14,643 nucleotides of DNA, taken from positions 1 to 14,643 of the forward strand of contig JAJYVC010000028.1 of assembly GCA_021792235.1 (NCBI GenBank), read 5' to 3'. The stretch comes from Microcaldota archaeon. GTDB taxonomy: Archaea; Micrarchaeota; Micrarchaeia; Micrarchaeales; CABMGC01. The notes beneath the pieces are model-generated. The model was not told where the DNA came from. It ran no database searches and saw nothing but the letters and a program-made list of their open reading frames with translations. A program made the position numbers and the translations under genes. Positions 13,074-14,643 of this stretch are shown one piece after another (the first letter of the stretch is position 1; each line of letters starts with the position of its first letter).

Positions 13074-14167
13074 TGAAAGGCAAAAAACGAGTCGGGATAT
13101 ACACTCTGGTGTTTGGTGCGATTGCAGTTGTATTCGTAGGCGCAGCACTATCAGTGGCATTTTTCAACCACAGCCTGTCCTCTGGAAACGTCTCGCTCTC
13201 CAACCTCAGGAACTATGGGCCAGCACCAAATATCCAAGGCATATCGGGATGGATAAATTCGCAGCCGTTGAATATATCGCAGCTCAGGGGCAAGGTGGTG
13301 CTCGTTGATTTCTGGACATATTCATGCATAAACTGCATACGGGAAATTCCGCACCTTAACGCGTGGTACAGTGAATACGGTAAGGATGGACTGGTGATAA
13401 TAGGCGTGAGCACGCCGGAGTTCCAGTTCGAGCACAATTACAGCAATGTGCTCGACGCTGTAAGGAGATTCGGCATAGAATATCCTGTGGCCCTTGACAA
13501 CAATTATTCAACATGGGATGCCTATGGCAACGAATACTGGCCTGCCGAATATCTGATAGACGCCAACGGCAGCATAAGATATGTAGTGCTGGGAGAAGGA
13601 GGATACAACACAACAGAGCAGGTCATAAGAGAGCTTCTGGTGAGCGCTGGCTACTCGGTTCCTTCCTACAGCACAAACGTGCCATTGGGCGTCAACTTCT
13701 CTGAGATTGGCAGCCCGGAGATGTACCTGGGCTATCAGGAAATTGCGTCTGGCAGGGTAAATTATATAGGCAATGCCAACGGGCTGCACCCGAACGAGGC
13801 ATTTGACTATTCGCTTCCCAATGCATCGCAGCTGAACACAATCTACCTGGGCGGGGAGTGGTACAGCGCTCCAGACAGCATAATTGCAGAGAATAGGTCC
13901 GTGATGTTTCTAAGGTATAGTGCGAAGGATGTCAACATCGTCGCCTCTGGAAACGGCGCCAATACAAGCATAGTGGTGAAACTGGATGGGGCTAACCTTA
14001 CGCAGGGCTATCTTGGATCAGACGATCGCATTTCAAACGGAACGGCGGTGGTGAGCATAGGTCCTTCCAGGCTCTATAACATAGTTTCTGCGCAGTCGTA
14101 TGGGACCCATACGCTCGAGATAGAGGCAGGCAGAGGATTTAGGATATACACGTTCACTTTCGGCTGA
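13070..14167 (+). CDS. Membrane-anchored DipZ-type thioredoxin with C-terminal beta domain
   Basis: This 365-residue protein has a basic N-terminus and one anchor helix (about 10-31) that would place the rest outside the cell. A TlpA/DipZ-like thioredoxin domain (about 50-195) carries WTYSCINCIREIPHL with the active-site pair Cys86-Cys89, and the cis-proline segment EYWPAEYLID (Pro158). Residues about 212-365 match the C-terminal domain of DipZ proteins (Thioredoxin_10-like): SPEMYLGYQE, a WYSA strand, VVKLDG and the ending YTFTFG. Bacterial DipZ joins CcdA, thioredoxin and this domain in one chain; here the CcdA part is a separate gene overlapping by ATGA, so the pair is a split DipZ. Likely role: reduce or rearrange disulfides of exported proteins with electrons from CcdA. 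The in-frame GTG 13004 is rejected because it lies in the ccdA helix. Confidence 0.93.
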   Translation: MMKGKKRVGIYTLVFGAIAVVFVGAALSVAFFNHSLSSGNVSLSNLRNYGPAPNIQGISGWINSQPLNISQLRGKVVLVDFWTYSCINCIREIPHLNAWYSEYGKDGLVIIGVSTPEFQFEHNYSNVLDAVRRFGIEYPVALDNNYSTWDAYGNEYWPAEYLIDANGSIRYVVLGEGGYNTTEQVIRELLVSAGYSVPSYSTNVPLGVNFSEIGSPEMYLGYQEIASGRVNYIGNANGLHPNEAFDYSLPNASQLNTIYLGGEWYSAPDSIIAENRSVMFLRYSAKDVNIVASGNGANTSIVVKLDGANLTQGYLGSDDRISNGTAVVSIGPSRLYNIVSAQSYGTHTLEIEAGRGFRIYTFTFG

Positions 14168-14492
14168 CCGACTCCATCTCGGTCTCATCTGTGGTCTTCT
14201 TGTACGCTATTTCCTGGCTTGGCCGCTTTGCATTCTTCAGAAGAAGGTGCACTGTACCCACTGCAAGAGGTGCAGCTGCGCTTATCATGCCGACAGGCTT
14301 GTTATGCACTCCGAATGCAGTAGTAAGTATTTGATTGACGGATGTGAGCCACAGGTATCCTATCGCAAGTGTAGTAGATTCTGCGCGTTTTAGCCTTGCG
14401 AAAACGCCAATCTTATCCTGGGTCTCTGCAGTACTCAGGTTCTCCTGGACGGTCTCGGTCCTGCGCATATTCCTCTTTAGTGTTAATTGCAT
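14154..14492 (-). CDS. Small two-helix membrane protein of unknown function
   Basis: I do not recognise this 112-residue protein. It has a basic N-terminal third, two hydrophobic stretches (about 41-60 TLAIGYLWLTSVNQILTTAF and 66-86 around MISAAAPLAVGTVHLLL) and a charged, Lys/Glu-rich tail. The two stretches with an N-H-N-K turn suggest a helical hairpin in the membrane with both ends inside. Its last 14 bases overlap the end of the thioredoxin gene tail to tail. ATG 14492 has a GGTAAT element just upstream as a possible ribosome-binding site. It lies 39 bases downstream of another minus-strand gene and could share its message. Confidence 0.65.
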   Translation of the reverse strand: MQLTLKRNMRRTETVQENLSTAETQDKIGVFARLKRAESTTLAIGYLWLTSVNQILTTAFGVHNKPVGMISAAAPLAVGTVHLLLKNAKRPSQEIAYKKTTDETEMESVSRK

Positions 14493-14531
14493 GAAATTAC
14501 CATATTATCTCGTCTTAGTCCTTGCGCGTCA

Positions 14532-14643
14532 TTACCTTATCTCAGACCTGAGTGCATTGAGCTTCTCTTCTGCTTCCGATTTTATAGCTGCATTTTTGGC
14601 GCCATCCGGAAGCTTGGCGGCTGCCAGAAGGGCGTCGTTGCGT
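14532..14643 (-). CDS. C-terminal end of an unknown gene (5' part outside window)
   Basis: A minus-strand frame is open from the right edge to TAA at 14532-14534, giving 36 visible residues ending AAIKSEAEEKLNALRSEIR. The composition (Ala, Glu, Lys, Leu) suggests an amphipathic helix or coiled coil. Too little is present to name the family. The 39 bases between this stop and ATG 14492 hold no clear promoter, which suggests co-transcription with the small membrane-protein gene. Confidence 0.5.
   Translation of the reverse strand, partial: RNDALLAAAKLPDGAKNAAIKSEAEEKLNALRSEIR

Overview
The window looks like part of a compact archaeal genome, most likely a DPANN-type lineage and possibly Micrarchaeota (the lineage is a low-confidence inference). 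Signs of archaea are: class III (type IV pilin-like) signal peptides, an archaeosortase, an archease, a type-4-like uracil-DNA glycosylase, two tRNA genes without encoded CCA, and TATA-like boxes about 25 bp upstream of tRNAs and of apparently leaderless genes. Genes abut or overlap by 1-4 bases almost everywhere. No IS element, CRISPR array, rRNA or plasmid feature was seen.

Left region (1-6522, minus strand): a tightly coupled five-gene block. Its first gene encodes a four-CBS-domain protein with a C-terminal domain that looks like a ribosome-hibernation factor (HPF/RaiA) fold. Four secreted proteins with pilin-like N-termini follow: a small pilin with Glu at mature position 5, a 1112-residue protein with four LamG-like lectin domains and one Big_1-like domain, a 179-residue minor-pilin-like protein, and a protein with PQQ/beta-propeller repeats that runs off the left edge. 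Together they suggest a surface filament or pseudopilus carrying adhesive tips.

Middle region (6550-10600): tRNA-Cys(GCA), a small unknown protein coupled to ribose-5-phosphate isomerase B, a convergent archease gene, then an archaeosortase with an extra C-terminal ectodomain. The archaeosortase overlaps by ATGA a NUDIX-uracil-DNA-glycosylase fusion. tRNA-Ile(GAT) closes the region.

Right region (10598-14643): a minus-strand surface protein with five Ig-like repeats, each carrying one cysteine pair, is divergent from a two-gene thiol-redox operon. That operon is a CcdA/DsbD-type electron carrier, which appears circularly permuted (the normal N-terminal SPC-containing helix sits at the C-terminus), and a membrane-anchored DipZ-type thioredoxin. 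A plausible reading is that the redox pair keeps disulfides of exported proteins, including the neighbouring Ig protein, in order. Two minus-strand genes of unknown function end the window.

The strongest candidates for something undescribed are the permuted CcdA, the NUDIX-UDG fusion with lost Fe-S ligands, and the CBS-HPF protein leading a pilin operon.
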